From JBJFCE01 sp964437825 (GTDB lineage Bacteria > Bacillota > Clostridia > Lachnospirales > Lachnospiraceae): a DNA stretch of 34,516 nt. The stretch is taken from NCBI GenBank assembly GCA_964437825.1, contig CAYTIH010000028.1, positions 1 to 34,516 of the forward strand, read 5' to 3'. The first letter of the stretch is position 1, and each line of letters begins with the position of its first letter. Position numbers and translations under genes: made by a program. Of the stretch, positions 17,510 through 25,241 are shown piece by piece. The notes beneath the pieces were generated by a model, which saw only the letters and a list, made by a program, of their open reading frames with translations, ran no database searches and was not told where the DNA came from.

Positions 17510-18796
17510 TTATTTTTCTTTTGCATTTTCTACTACAAAATCAACTGCTTTCTTGATTGCCACATCAAGCATTAATTCCTTCTTTTCCTTCTCGCCGAGC
17601 AGTTCTTTTACCTTGTCCGCTTCCATCTGGTATACTTCGGCAAGTCTCTTTACTTCTTCCTCGAAGTCCGCATCATCCGTCGTAATATTCTCTGCTGCTG
17701 CGACCGCCTCAAGCACAAGTCGGGATTTGATTCTCTTCTCTGCAGCAGGCTTTACCTGAGCCAGCATTTTCTCCTGATCCAGGCCTGTGAACTGATAGTA
17801 CTGCTCCATGGTCAGACCCTGCATGGATAATCTCTGCGCAAAATCTTCAGCCATCTGTCTCTGCTGAGTCTCAACCATAGCGTCTGGAATGTCCATTTTA
17901 GCATCGGCAATAATTGCTTCGATGACAGCATCTTCCTTCTTATCCTTTGCCGCTGCTTCTTTCTTCTCGGCTAATTTTTTGCGTACGTCATCCTGATACT
18001 CTGCAAGTGTATCAAATTCGGAAACCTCGCTTGCAAACTCATCATCAAGCTCAGGAAGCTCTTTTTCCTTGATTTCCTTTACGGTACATTTGAATACTGC
18101 TGCCTTGCCCTTTAAATTTTCTGCCTGATAATCCTCAGGGAAGGTTACGTTTACTTCTACTTCCTGATTCAGCTGCGCTCCGACAAGCTGCTCCTCAAAG
18201 CCCGGAATAAAGGAACCGGAGCCGATCGTTAACGGATAGTTCTCGCCCTTTCCGCCTTCAAATGCAACGCCGTCAACAAAGCCCTCAAAATCAAGTACAG
18301 TCATATCGCCATCCTTAACGGCCCTGTCTTCTACCGTGATCTCTCTTGCATTGCTTTCTCTTTCTTTATCAATCGCAGCATTTACTTCTTCGTCCGTAAC
18401 TTCTGTGTCGATCTTGTCGATCTTGACGCCTTTATATTTTCCAAGAGAAACCTCCGGCTTTAATGCAACAGTTGCAGTAAAGATAAAAGGCTTTCCCTCT
18501 TCAATCTGGGTGACTTCGATAGACGGCTGGGATACAATTTCTTCCTCACATTCATCCAGTGCTTCTGCATATGCGTCCGGAATCAGAATATTTGCCGCAT
18601 CCTCAAGGAACACGCCCTTTCCGTACATCTGCTCGATCATCTTTCTGGGTACCTTGCCCTTACGAAATCCCGGAACACTGATCTGTTTTTTATTTTTCTG
18701 GTATGCGGCCTCAATTGCCTTTGACAGTTCCTCTGCGGATGCCTCAATGGTCAGTTTTGCCATGTTCTTTTCCAGTTTTTCAACCTGTAAACTCAT
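17510..18796 (-). CDS. tig: Trigger factor
   Basis: A 428-residue ribosome-associated chaperone and peptidyl-prolyl isomerase. The ribosome-binding tail carries the signature GFRKGKVPRKMI (about 43-54). The FKBP-like domain (about 150-245) includes YPLTIGSGSFIPGFEEQLVG. The C-terminal chaperone arms (about 250-428) are rich in charged helices. Length is typical. AAGGAGG precedes the ATG. It is the first gene of the tig-clpP-clpX block on this strand; an extended -10 (TGATATACT) lies 145 bases upstream. Confidence 0.96.
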   Translation of the reverse strand: MSLQVEKLEKNMAKLTIEASAEELSKAIEAAYQKNKKQISVPGFRKGKVPRKMIEQMYGKGVFLEDAANILIPDAYAEALDECEEEIVSQPSIEVTQIEEGKPFIFTATVALKPEVSLGKYKGVKIDKIDTEVTDEEVNAAIDKERESNAREITVEDRAVKDGDMTVLDFEGFVDGVAFEGGKGENYPLTIGSGSFIPGFEEQLVGAQLNQEVEVNVTFPEDYQAENLKGKAAVFKCTVKEIKEKELPELDDEFASEVSEFDTLAEYQDDVRKKLAEKKEAAAKDKKEDAVIEAIIADAKMDIPDAMVETQQRQMAEDFAQRLSMQGLTMEQYYQFTGLDQEKMLAQVKPAAEKRIKSRLVLEAVAAAENITTDDADFEEEVKRLAEVYQMEADKVKELLGEKEKKELMLDVAIKKAVDFVVENAKEK

Positions 18797-18940
18797 TTTG
18801 TATTTTCCTCCTTAAATCCTTCTGTGATTCCCATGCTTTTTCTCTACATGCTTAAGAGACCTGACAGATTTTATCCCGATAACGGATTTCCTCCGGCCAC
18901 AATTTTGCCCGGAAAATCCCATACTCACAGTCATTGTAAG

Positions 18941-18949
18941 AGTATATCA
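18941..18949 (-). promoter_or_regulatory. Possible extended -10 promoter of tig
   Basis: On the minus strand TGA-TATACT (18949-18941) forms an extended -10 box; no good -35 is visible. It would give a leader of about 140 bases. The 242-base gap between tig and the ABC importer otherwise holds only the AT-rich hairpin listed separately. Confidence 0.35.
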
Positions 18950-18957
18950 TAGCTTCC

Positions 18958-18979
18958 GAAAAAAAACCAGTTTTTTTTC
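18958..18979 (-). terminator. AT-rich hairpin after the ABC importer operon
   Basis: On the minus strand G plus eight A pairs with eight T plus C around CTGG: a nine-pair stem whose T-run is one arm. It lies 60 bases after the fused ABC gene stop. It could end that transcript, but stem stability is low. Confidence 0.35.
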
Positions 18980-19038
18980 ATATCCTGCCGTATTTTCCAT
19001 CCTGCAGTATTTTCATAATAATACTCCGAATTACAAAT

Positions 19039-20391
19039 TTACCTTTCCGAAAGGCTGTCTTCAAAGCCGCAGCGCTGCGCAGACAATAGCCGGAGGTCTT
19101 CTTTTTGATGCGTCGTAAAGATCATAGTGCGTCCCAGAGTGTATTCCCTTATAAACGCCGCCGTCTGTTCCCGGCTCTCCGCATCCAGTCCGGTAAAAGG
19201 CTCATCCAAAAGCAGCAGATTTCCTCCGGACAGGCATGCGCGCACGACCGAAACCCGTCTTTTCATTCCGCCGCTCAGCTCCGATACCGGCTGATACAGC
19301 GCTTCCTTGGGCAGCAGCTTTAAAAGCGCCGGAACAATTTCTCCCTGATATGCCTTCATACAGGTTATTCTGACATTATCCACCGCGCTGCATGTCTCGC
19401 ACAGCCTGTCCTCCTGAAATACGCAGGCCGGATGAACTTCCGAAAGCTTTGAGATCATCCGAAGCCAGGTTGTCTTTCCGCAGCCGGATGCTCCCATAAT
19501 TCCCATTCTGCCGCCCTCTGTCAGCGCAAGCGGAGGCGTCGTTACCACCGTTCCGCTCTCATATTTTTTTTGCATTGCGGGCAGCTCTAAAGAAAGCGTT
19601 CCCATTTTTCTTCGCCCGTATAATGGCCTGATCCTGCATCCGAGAAACCGTTTCAGAAAAAAGAGGATCACTTTTTCGCAAAGCGCACTCAGGATCAACA
19701 CGACAACGGTCCATGAAAGCACCCCCGTCGTATCCAGATAGATTTTGGACAGATACAGACCCTGTCCGATGGAATGATCCGGAATTCCGATAACCTCCGC
19801 CGCAATCCCTGACTTAAAGCTCATTCCGATTGTCACCTTCGCCGCACTGAGAAGATATGGCGCTGCCGCAGGTCTGTAAAGGTACCAAATCCGGTTCCAC
19901 GGACGCATTCGAAAGCACTCAGCCATTTCAAGCATTTCCCTGTCCGTCTGTCCAAGCCCCGTCCGCATACTGATATAGACGTGGGGAAATACCACCAGAA
20001 AGGAAATCGGAATTGCCAGATGTTTGGAACCGATCCAGATTAAAACCAGCACGACAAACGCCGCTACCGGAATGGATTTCATGACCATAACCGCCGGCTC
20101 AAGCAGCATATTTACAAACGAAAAGCGATACGCCAGACTTCCAAACAGAATTCCGGCCAGAAATCCAGTAAAAAAGCCTGCCAGTATCCTGAGCAGAGTC
20201 CCCGCCGCAGACTGATAAAAGGATGCGCTTTGCAATTCCTCCGTCAGCCGCATCAGTACCTCCACCGGACCGGCAAGCAATATCTTATTATGAATCAAAT
20301 CGGCAGTCACCTGCCAGAGCGCCAGCCAGAAAAGAAGGACGGCTGCTCTTACAGCAATGCTGCTTTTTTTCTTAATTTTCTTTTTTTTCAT
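19039..20391 (-). CDS. Fused ABC importer permease-ATPase (SsuC-SsuB type)
   Basis: A 450-residue protein joining a binding-protein-dependent permease to its ATPase, which are separate in most SsuBC/TauBC systems. The permease (about 12-250) has six predicted membrane segments and an EAA-like cytoplasmic loop, EMAECFRMRPWNRIWYLYRP (156-175). The ATPase (about 264-450) has Walker A GASGCGKTT (300-308), Q-loop Gln326, signature LSGGM (372-376), Walker B LLLLDE (392-397) and H-loop His428. The ATPase half is short, about 185 residues, with a reduced N-terminal beta region and little after the H-loop. The ATG follows the binding-protein gene by 21 bases; its ribosome binding site is weak, so translation may be coupled. 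A homodimer would supply two permeases and two ATPases. Substrate unknown. Confidence 0.88.
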   Translation of the reverse strand: MKKKKIKKKSSIAVRAAVLLFWLALWQVTADLIHNKILLAGPVEVLMRLTEELQSASFYQSAAGTLLRILAGFFTGFLAGILFGSLAYRFSFVNMLLEPAVMVMKSIPVAAFVVLVLIWIGSKHLAIPISFLVVFPHVYISMRTGLGQTDREMLEMAECFRMRPWNRIWYLYRPAAAPYLLSAAKVTIGMSFKSGIAAEVIGIPDHSIGQGLYLSKIYLDTTGVLSWTVVVLILSALCEKVILFFLKRFLGCRIRPLYGRRKMGTLSLELPAMQKKYESGTVVTTPPLALTEGGRMGIMGASGCGKTTWLRMISKLSEVHPACVFQEDRLCETCSAVDNVRITCMKAYQGEIVPALLKLLPKEALYQPVSELSGGMKRRVSVVRACLSGGNLLLLDEPFTGLDAESREQTAAFIREYTLGRTMIFTTHQKEDLRLLSAQRCGFEDSLSER

Positions 20392-20412
20392 ATGAATATC
20401 CAGATAACAGTT

Positions 20413-21438
20413 TTACGGAATATAATAAAAATCTTCTCCCGGAAGCGTTCCTCCGATAAAGGATGCATCCTGCGCAGCTAATACCTCCAAATATCCGGTA
20501 AGTGCCGCCTTCATATCCTCTCCGTCGATATAGGTAATATTGCAAAGCGGTATTGCTTTCTGCGCAACGGGAGCTTTTTCTACGATCCCATAATTGGCAA
20601 CCAGCTGTGCGGCAGCTTCAACGTTTTCGTTTGCATACTGTGCGGATTCCTTATGATCCTCCAGAAACTTTTTCACTGCTTCGGGATTTTGTTCCAGGAA
20701 TTCATTCCTGACAACCGTAACACCGGTTACCAGCATACTGCCGCCCTCTCCCTGAACGGCTTCCCACTGCGCAGTCATGTCCAGAACGGATACAATATCC
20801 GGATTCTGAATCTGTAAAGCAGTTACATAGGGCTGAGGAAGTAAACCGACTGCCTCCGGATTCTCTGCAAGCACTGCGGCAACCTCAGTCGATTCGGATT
20901 TATATTCCAGTGTCACCTCGGATAAATCAATGTTGTTTTCAGCAAGTAAATACTGTAATACAAAATCCGGCGTCGTTCCCTTACCGGTCAGGTAAATCGT
21001 TCTGCCTTTTAAATCCTCCATCTGTGAAACGGAAGTATCTGCCGATACCATATACAGTACTCCCAGTGTATTGATATCAATAACGCTGACGTTACCCTCT
21101 GTTTTATTATACAGCACGGATGCCACATTCGCAGGCACCAGCACAATATCCAATTCTCCGGAAATCACCGACGGTAACAGGACGTCCGCAGTCGCTTCCA
21201 TCGTAAAGCTGTACTCATTCTCGGTTTCGCCGTTTTCCTGTTTTTCCATCAGGCGTACCAATCCCATGGAGGTGGGTCCCTTTAAGGCGCCAATACGCAC
21301 CTGCGCAGCCGGAGCGTCCGCTTCTTCGCTCACGCTTTCATTCCCGGCTTCATTCTTGTTTTCACTTTTTCCGCATCCGGCTAACAGGCTGAATGACATT
21401 GCCAAAACCATAAGCGCGGATATCATTTTTTTCTTCAT
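20413..21438 (-). CDS. ABC transporter substrate-binding lipoprotein (SsuA/NMT1-like)
   Basis: A 341-residue lipoprotein: a basic start, a hydrophobic stretch and lipobox LLAGC with Cys22, then a Ser/Glu-rich linker to about residue 44. The mature part resembles the SsuA/THI5/NMT1 class: VRIGALKGPTSMGLVRLME at the N-terminal strand, GELDIVLVPANVASVLYNK, and GRTIYLTGKGTTPDFVLQYLL. These proteins capture sulfonates, nitrate, taurine or thiamine precursors, and the exact ligand cannot be read here. AGGAGAAGTGGT precedes the ATG. The fused permease-ATPase gene follows after 21 bases, so the pair forms a complete importer. A good promoter lies about 100 bases upstream. Confidence 0.88.
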   Translation of the reverse strand: MKKKMISALMVLAMSFSLLAGCGKSENKNEAGNESVSEEADAPAAQVRIGALKGPTSMGLVRLMEKQENGETENEYSFTMEATADVLLPSVISGELDIVLVPANVASVLYNKTEGNVSVIDINTLGVLYMVSADTSVSQMEDLKGRTIYLTGKGTTPDFVLQYLLAENNIDLSEVTLEYKSESTEVAAVLAENPEAVGLLPQPYVTALQIQNPDIVSVLDMTAQWEAVQGEGGSMLVTGVTVVRNEFLEQNPEAVKKFLEDHKESAQYANENVEAAAQLVANYGIVEKAPVAQKAIPLCNITYIDGEDMKAALTGYLEVLAAQDASFIGGTLPGEDFYYIP

Positions 21439-21533
21439 ACCACTTCTCCTGTTCTTCTATTCCTTTTCAAAAAATGCTTTTATATTCGGAGCTATGTAGA
21501 TCGCACTGCCGCTTTACATCTATCTCCGTTAAA

Positions 21534-21562
21534 AATATAACACACTGTTTATCCGCCTTCAA
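21534..21562 (-). promoter_or_regulatory. Promoter of the ABC importer operon
   Basis: On the minus strand TTGAAG (21557-21562) stands 17 bases from TATATT (21534-21539), which is preceded by TGT, an extended -10. The leader is about 90 bases long. Confidence 0.6.
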
Positions 21563-21637
21563 GTCCATCCCCCGAAAATGATAAAAAATGATAATAATAC
21601 CGCAATACCATGAAATCCCCGCAAACGGATGATATCC

Positions 21638-21667
21638 AAAAAAGCGTCCCGCATTTCTGCGGGACGC
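21638..21667 (-). terminator. Strong terminator after the spore protein gene
   Basis: On the minus strand GCGTCCCGC (21667-21659) pairs perfectly with GCGGGACGC (21652-21644) around a six-base loop and is followed by six T. It insulates the importer operon from the spore protein gene. Confidence 0.92.
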
Positions 21668-21751
21668 CCTGAAATCATCTGAATAATAAGTTTGAGTTTA
21701 TCCTCCCATGTTCATGAGCTTATAAACCGTTTTGACGCTCGCGCGCACTCA

Positions 21752-21949
21752 TTATTTCATAGATTCCTCCTGCTTTCTGATCATCTGTCTTACCATCTCA
21801 CCACCGATAGAACCGGCTTCACGAGAAGTTAAGTCACCGTTATAACCTTCCTTCAGGTTAACTCCTAATTCAGAAGCAACCTCTGTTTTGAAACGATCCA
21901 TAGCTGCCTTAGCTTCAGGAACTTCCATTTTAGATCTGCTGTTAGTCAT
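21752..21949 (-). CDS. Alpha/beta-type small acid-soluble spore protein
   Basis: A 65-residue protein that coats and protects DNA in dormant spores. It shows both family signatures: EVASELGV, which contains the germination protease site, and LTSREAGSIGGEMVRQMI, the DNA-binding C-terminal motif. GGAGGTG precedes the ATG. Such genes are normally read by the forespore sigma factor G; I found no convincing SigG promoter. Two palindromes lie in the upstream region (21987-22025). Presence of this gene shows that the organism, or its recent ancestor, forms endospores. Confidence 0.96.
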   Translation of the reverse strand: MTNSRSKMEVPEAKAAMDRFKTEVASELGVNLKEGYNGDLTSREAGSIGGEMVRQMIRKQEESMK

Positions 21950-21986
21950 ATTGATTCACCTCCATGATTTTTCTTTTTCCCAAATC

Positions 21987-22025
21987 GGAAATCTATTTCC
22001 AGATAAGTGATACAAATCACTTATC
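21987..22025. repeat. Two adjacent palindromes upstream of the spore gene
   Basis: GATAAGTGAT/ATCACTTATC is a perfect 10-bp inverted repeat with a four-base centre (22002-22025). Next to it GGAAAT-CT-ATTTCC is a perfect six-bp inverted repeat (21987-22000). Neither is followed by a T-run on either strand, so an operator or a leader hairpin is more likely than a terminator. Confidence 0.6.
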
Positions 22026-22153
22026 CGAAAGATCATGCCCGCCGTTTAAGCTCTCTGTATCGCTTATCTTGGTCTTAGTATGAGCTCTCCGAAAAAAATT
22101 ATGTTGGAAAAAATTAGTGAAAAATTAAAGGTCATTCATTCGCTAACCGCAGG

Positions 22154-22175
22154 AAAAACCGTTCTCTCGCAACGG
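22154..22175 (-). terminator. Possible terminator after degV
   Basis: On the minus strand CCGTT pairs with AACGG around GCGAGAG and is followed by TTTTT, 15-35 bases after the DegV gene stop. The stem is short. Confidence 0.5.
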
Positions 22176-22189
22176 ACAAAAACATGTAT

Positions 22190-23059
22190 CTAACGTTCAT
22201 CCCCCATAAAGAGAACCCCGATGGTGCCCGGACCGGAATGCGCACCGATACTCGGTCCGATAGGCGCCACTAAAACATTCTGATAGCCAAAACGATCCTT
22301 GATCATATCGGCAACGGAATTTGCTTCCTCTTCGCAATCTCCGTGAATAACGGTCACCTGTATCTGATTGTCCTTAAAAGAACCCACTTTACTTTCCATT
22401 AAGTCAACCAACGTGGAAAGAGATTTTTTACGTCCCCTCGTTTTACTGAGCGCAACCAGTTTTCCTTCATCATTGATATGCAAAATGGGCTTAATATTAA
22501 TCATCGTACCAAGCACTGCGGAGGATTTGGAAAGTCTGCCGCCGCGGTAAAGGAAATCCAGATCGTCCACGGTAAATACGGCGCAAAGATTTGCGACATG
22601 TGCCTGCACCCATTGCGCAGTTTCCTCTATCGTCTTTCCGCTGCGGCGCATCTCCACCGCCTTCATGATCATGGCTCCTTCATTCATGGACGCCGACAAC
22701 GTATCAATGACTATGATTTTTGTATCCGGATATTCTTCCATAACTTCATTTGCTCCGTTTACAATATTATTATATCCGGAACTCAATGCGGATGAGAAAC
22801 TGATGTGCAGGATATCCTTACCTGCTTTGGCATATTCCGTAAAACGATCCAGAATGACCGCGGGGTTACTGGCCATCGTCGCCGCCTTCTTCTTATTGCG
22901 CATGGCGTCATAAAATTCCTTGTAGGTTAATTCCTTATCCTCGCCGTACATTTCGTCCTCCACTGTGTAATAGTGCGGAATGACGCCGATTTCATGTTCT
23001 TCCACATAGCTTTTTGAAAGATCGCAGTTGCTTTCGGTTGTAATGACAAATTCTCTCAT
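22190..23059 (-). CDS. DegV family fatty-acid-binding protein
   Basis: A 289-residue cytosolic protein of the DegV/FakB family, which binds one fatty acid and presents it to a fatty acid kinase. Typical segments are the N-terminal VITTESNCDLSKSYVEE, SNPAVILDRFTEYAKAGKDILHI shortened to the FSSALSSGYNNI loop, DLDFLYRGGRLS in the middle, and the C-terminal GPSIGAHSGPGTIGVLF. Length is normal. AAGGAAGGA lies upstream of the ATG. It lies 27 bases downstream of the putative metal transporter gene; no FakA kinase gene is in the window. Confidence 0.93.
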   Translation of the reverse strand: MREFVITTESNCDLSKSYVEEHEIGVIPHYYTVEDEMYGEDKELTYKEFYDAMRNKKKAATMASNPAVILDRFTEYAKAGKDILHISFSSALSSGYNNIVNGANEVMEEYPDTKIIVIDTLSASMNEGAMIMKAVEMRRSGKTIEETAQWVQAHVANLCAVFTVDDLDFLYRGGRLSKSSAVLGTMINIKPILHINDEGKLVALSKTRGRKKSLSTLVDLMESKVGSFKDNQIQVTVIHGDCEEEANSVADMIKDRFGYQNVLVAPIGPSIGAHSGPGTIGVLFMGDER

Positions 23060-23086
23060 GGTAAATTCCTTCCTTTTCTCTTTTTT

Positions 23087-23956
23087 CTACATCATTATGG
23101 GTAAAATTCCTGCAAAATTTACAAGCATTCCGGCGGCCACGCCAATCACATACAAAAGGGCAATGATCCCCGCATTCTCTCCCGGATGCTGATTTACCCT
23201 GCAAAGGACCAGAATTCCAACGCCGGCGGACACCAATAGTCCGGACATCATGGCCCCTGCGCTCATGGCTCCTTCCACATACAGCTGGGTCAGCACCACG
23301 GAGGCCGCACAATTCGGAATCAGCCCAACCAATCCTGCCAGAACTTCTCCGATGAAAGGTTTGTTCAAAATAATCCCGGAGATTGTATCCTCTCCTACAA
23401 AATAGATTCCTATATTTAATGCAAGGGTAACCAGAAAAATAAATATAAATATTTGTAACGTATGCTTCAGCGCGGAATATAATATTCCTTTTTCACAATG
23501 ACAATGATCATGCTCACACAGATCATGAATATGAAGATGTTCTTCTGTATGAAGATTTTTTTTGATAAACAGATCAATGAAAAGTCCGGCTATGATGCCG
23601 ATTCCCATCTTCAAAAGAAGAATCCTGACAATGAGCCCGGCGGTCATCTTCCCTCCTGCTTCCGAAATCAGAATCGGCAGCATCTCATCCGAGGTGGATA
23701 GAAAAATTGCAATCAGCGTTCCAAGAGATATGACCCTGCCGGCATAAAGGCCGGACGCCGCCGCCGAAAAACCACACTGTGGGACAACTCCCAAAATTCC
23801 TCCTACAACCGGACCGAATCTGCCGCTTTTCTTAATAACGGTTTCTGTTTTTTCACCGGCATGGCTCTCAATATACTCCATAGCCAGATAAGTCAAAAAT
23901 AAAAAAGGAAGCAGCTTCAAACTATCGATCACGGCATCCACAAATACATCTAGCAT
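23087..23956 (-). CDS. Putative metal transporter, ArsP_2-type
   Basis: A 289-residue membrane protein of the family annotated as putative manganese transporter or 10-TM heavy-metal exporter. It has two related halves: GVVPQCGFSAAASGLYAGR near residue 55 and GLIPNCAASVVLTQLYVEG near residue 217, each with a Pro-x-Cys pair in a membrane segment, as expected for an inverted or tandem repeat fold. Between them a cytosolic loop (about 136-155) is full of metal ligands, HTEEHLHIHDLCEHDHCHCE. AAAGGA precedes the ATG. It lies 17 bases after the DJ-1 gene and before degV. Direction and metal are not established; a manganese riboswitch was not seen upstream. Confidence 0.8.
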   Translation of the reverse strand: MLDVFVDAVIDSLKLLPFLFLTYLAMEYIESHAGEKTETVIKKSGRFGPVVGGILGVVPQCGFSAAASGLYAGRVISLGTLIAIFLSTSDEMLPILISEAGGKMTAGLIVRILLLKMGIGIIAGLFIDLFIKKNLHTEEHLHIHDLCEHDHCHCEKGILYSALKHTLQIFIFIFLVTLALNIGIYFVGEDTISGIILNKPFIGEVLAGLVGLIPNCAASVVLTQLYVEGAMSAGAMMSGLLVSAGVGILVLCRVNQHPGENAGIIALLYVIGVAAGMLVNFAGILPIMM

Positions 23957-23973
23957 AAAAATCCTTTCCGGTA

Positions 23974-24540
23974 TCAGCTACGCTGTTCATAAATAATCTT
24001 TTCTCTTACATCCTGTGCCTTTTCCCTGCCCGCCAGTCTTTCTACGATGGCAAGCCCGAACGGAATTGCACATCCCATACCTCTTGACATAATAATATGG
24101 TCGGTGACAGTCACTTCATTCTGATTGACGACCGCGCCTCCCTGTGCCAGATGGCTTTCAAACGAAGGAAACGAGCATGCCGGTCTTCCCTTCAGATACC
24201 CTCTGTGTGCAAAGATACTGGGTGCTGCACAGATCGCACTGATAAAGCGTCCTGCTGCATGGAATTCATCCAGCTTTTCCATTAAGGGCGTACATGCCTC
24301 CAAATTCAGCGTCCCGGGCATTCCTCCCGGCAGTATCATCATGGACACCTCCGAAAAATCAATTTCGTCCAGACTCTTATCTGCAAGCACGGTAACCTTA
24401 TGGGAGCTTTCCACCTGTTTTTGCGCTGTTATGGAAACCGTTTCTATCTCAATCCGTGCACGTCTGCATACATCCACAACCGTCAATGCTTCAATCACTT
24501 CAAACCCTTCCGCAAGAAAAATAACTGCTTTTTTTTCCAT
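23974..24540 (-). CDS. DJ-1/PfpI family protein
   Basis: A 188-residue protein of the DJ-1/ThiJ/PfpI superfamily, members of which act as glyoxalases, deglycases or stress chaperones in the cytosol. It has the conserved Glu17 in EGFEVIEAL and the nucleophile Cys104 in ISAICAAPSIF, the pair typical of DJ-1 proper. An upstream ATG at 24564 would add 8 residues, but the only Shine-Dalgarno-like AAAGGA lies between the two starts and the family N-terminus begins at 24540. It is first of a probable three-gene unit (DJ-1, metal transporter, DegV) and divergent from the CYTH gene. Confidence 0.9.
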   Translation of the reverse strand: MEKKAVIFLAEGFEVIEALTVVDVCRRARIEIETVSITAQKQVESSHKVTVLADKSLDEIDFSEVSMMILPGGMPGTLNLEACTPLMEKLDEFHAAGRFISAICAAPSIFAHRGYLKGRPACSFPSFESHLAQGGAVVNQNEVTVTDHIIMSRGMGCAIPFGLAIVERLAGREKAQDVREKIIYEQRS

Positions 24541-24613
24541 GTAAAATACCGTTCCTTTCTGCATATGCTATTGAGGCAATTACCTATATGCTATCATCAA
24601 TTCCGATATGCTC

Positions 24614-24642
24614 ATTTTAATATGAGACTGCGCAAATTGCAA
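24614..24642 (-). promoter_or_regulatory. Promoter of the DJ-1 operon
   Basis: On the minus strand TTGCAA (24637-24642) stands 17 bases from TAAAAT (24614-24619). Its -35 hexamer is self-complementary and is the same six base pairs used by the opposite CYTH promoter. Confidence 0.5.
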
Positions 24643-24665
24643 CAGTCCGCGCTGCGTGCTATAAT
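24637..24665 (+). promoter_or_regulatory. Promoter of the CYTH gene
   Basis: TTGCAA (24637-24642) is followed after 17 bases by a perfect TATAAT (24660-24665), which is preceded by TGC, an extended -10. This is a strong consensus promoter, about 50 bases before the gene. Confidence 0.7.
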
Positions 24666-24721
24666 ACCTTCGAAAACCATATCTGACGGCGTCCCGCCGC
24701 TAACACTGAATGGAGACTGAA

Positions 24722-25219
24722 ATGGAAATCGAAAGAAAATTCACCGTCAAGAAATTACCGGATAATCTGCAAAGCTGCCGTTTTCTGAAAATACAGCAGG
24801 CCTATCTGAATACCGATCCTGTCCTGCGTATCCGCAGACAGGACGATCACTATTATCTGACCTATAAAGGAAAGGGACTGCTTGCGAGAGAGGAATATAA
24901 CCTGCCTTTAAATCAAGCCTCGTTTGAGCATTTGCTGCCCAAAGCGGACGGAAATATCATTTCCAAAACCCGCTACCTGATTCCGATTGAGCATCCTGCC
25001 TTCCGCTCCGGTTATCAGCCGCCCGAAGATCCCTCGCTTACCATTGAGCTGGATGTATTTGATCCGCCCTTTGCGCCCCTGATCATGGCGGAGGTGGAAT
25101 TTTCCTCTTTGGAGATGGCAAATGCCTTTCTGCCGCCGGACTGGTTCCTTTCGGATGTGACCAATGATCCCGCTTATCATAACTCCAACATGAGCCGCAG
25201 GGAATTTCCGTCCTGTTAG
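24722..25219 (+). CDS. CYTH domain protein
   Basis: A 165-residue single-domain CYTH protein. Its N-terminal MEIERKFTV contains the ExExK signature (Glu2, Glu4, Lys6), and later strands carry LRIRRQDDHYYLTYKGKG and LTIELDVF, basic and acidic residues that line the triphosphate tunnel. Bacterial CYTH proteins of this size usually hydrolyse inorganic triphosphate in the cytosol; adenylate cyclase activity is less likely. GGAGA lies 6 bases before the ATG at 24722; an ATG at 24710 is upstream but overlaps that site. It converges on the GH32 relic immediately downstream. Confidence 0.9.
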   Translation: MEIERKFTVKKLPDNLQSCRFLKIQQAYLNTDPVLRIRRQDDHYYLTYKGKGLLAREEYNLPLNQASFEHLLPKADGNIISKTRYLIPIEHPAFRSGYQPPEDPSLTIELDVFDPPFAPLIMAEVEFSSLEMANAFLPPDWFLSDVTNDPAYHNSNMSRREFPSC

Positions 25220-25241
25220 AACTTTACCGCCGTGCAGACCA

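Larger units (their letters stand above)
21439..21751. other. 313-base intergenic stretch before the importer operon
   Basis: It holds, from the importer side, the ribosome binding site, a hairpin closed by GGAG/CTCC with inner ATGTA/TACAT (21488-21527) in the leader, the promoter at 21534-21562 and the spore-gene terminator at 21638-21667. The rest shows no gene. I recognised no known riboswitch in the leader. Confidence 0.6.
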
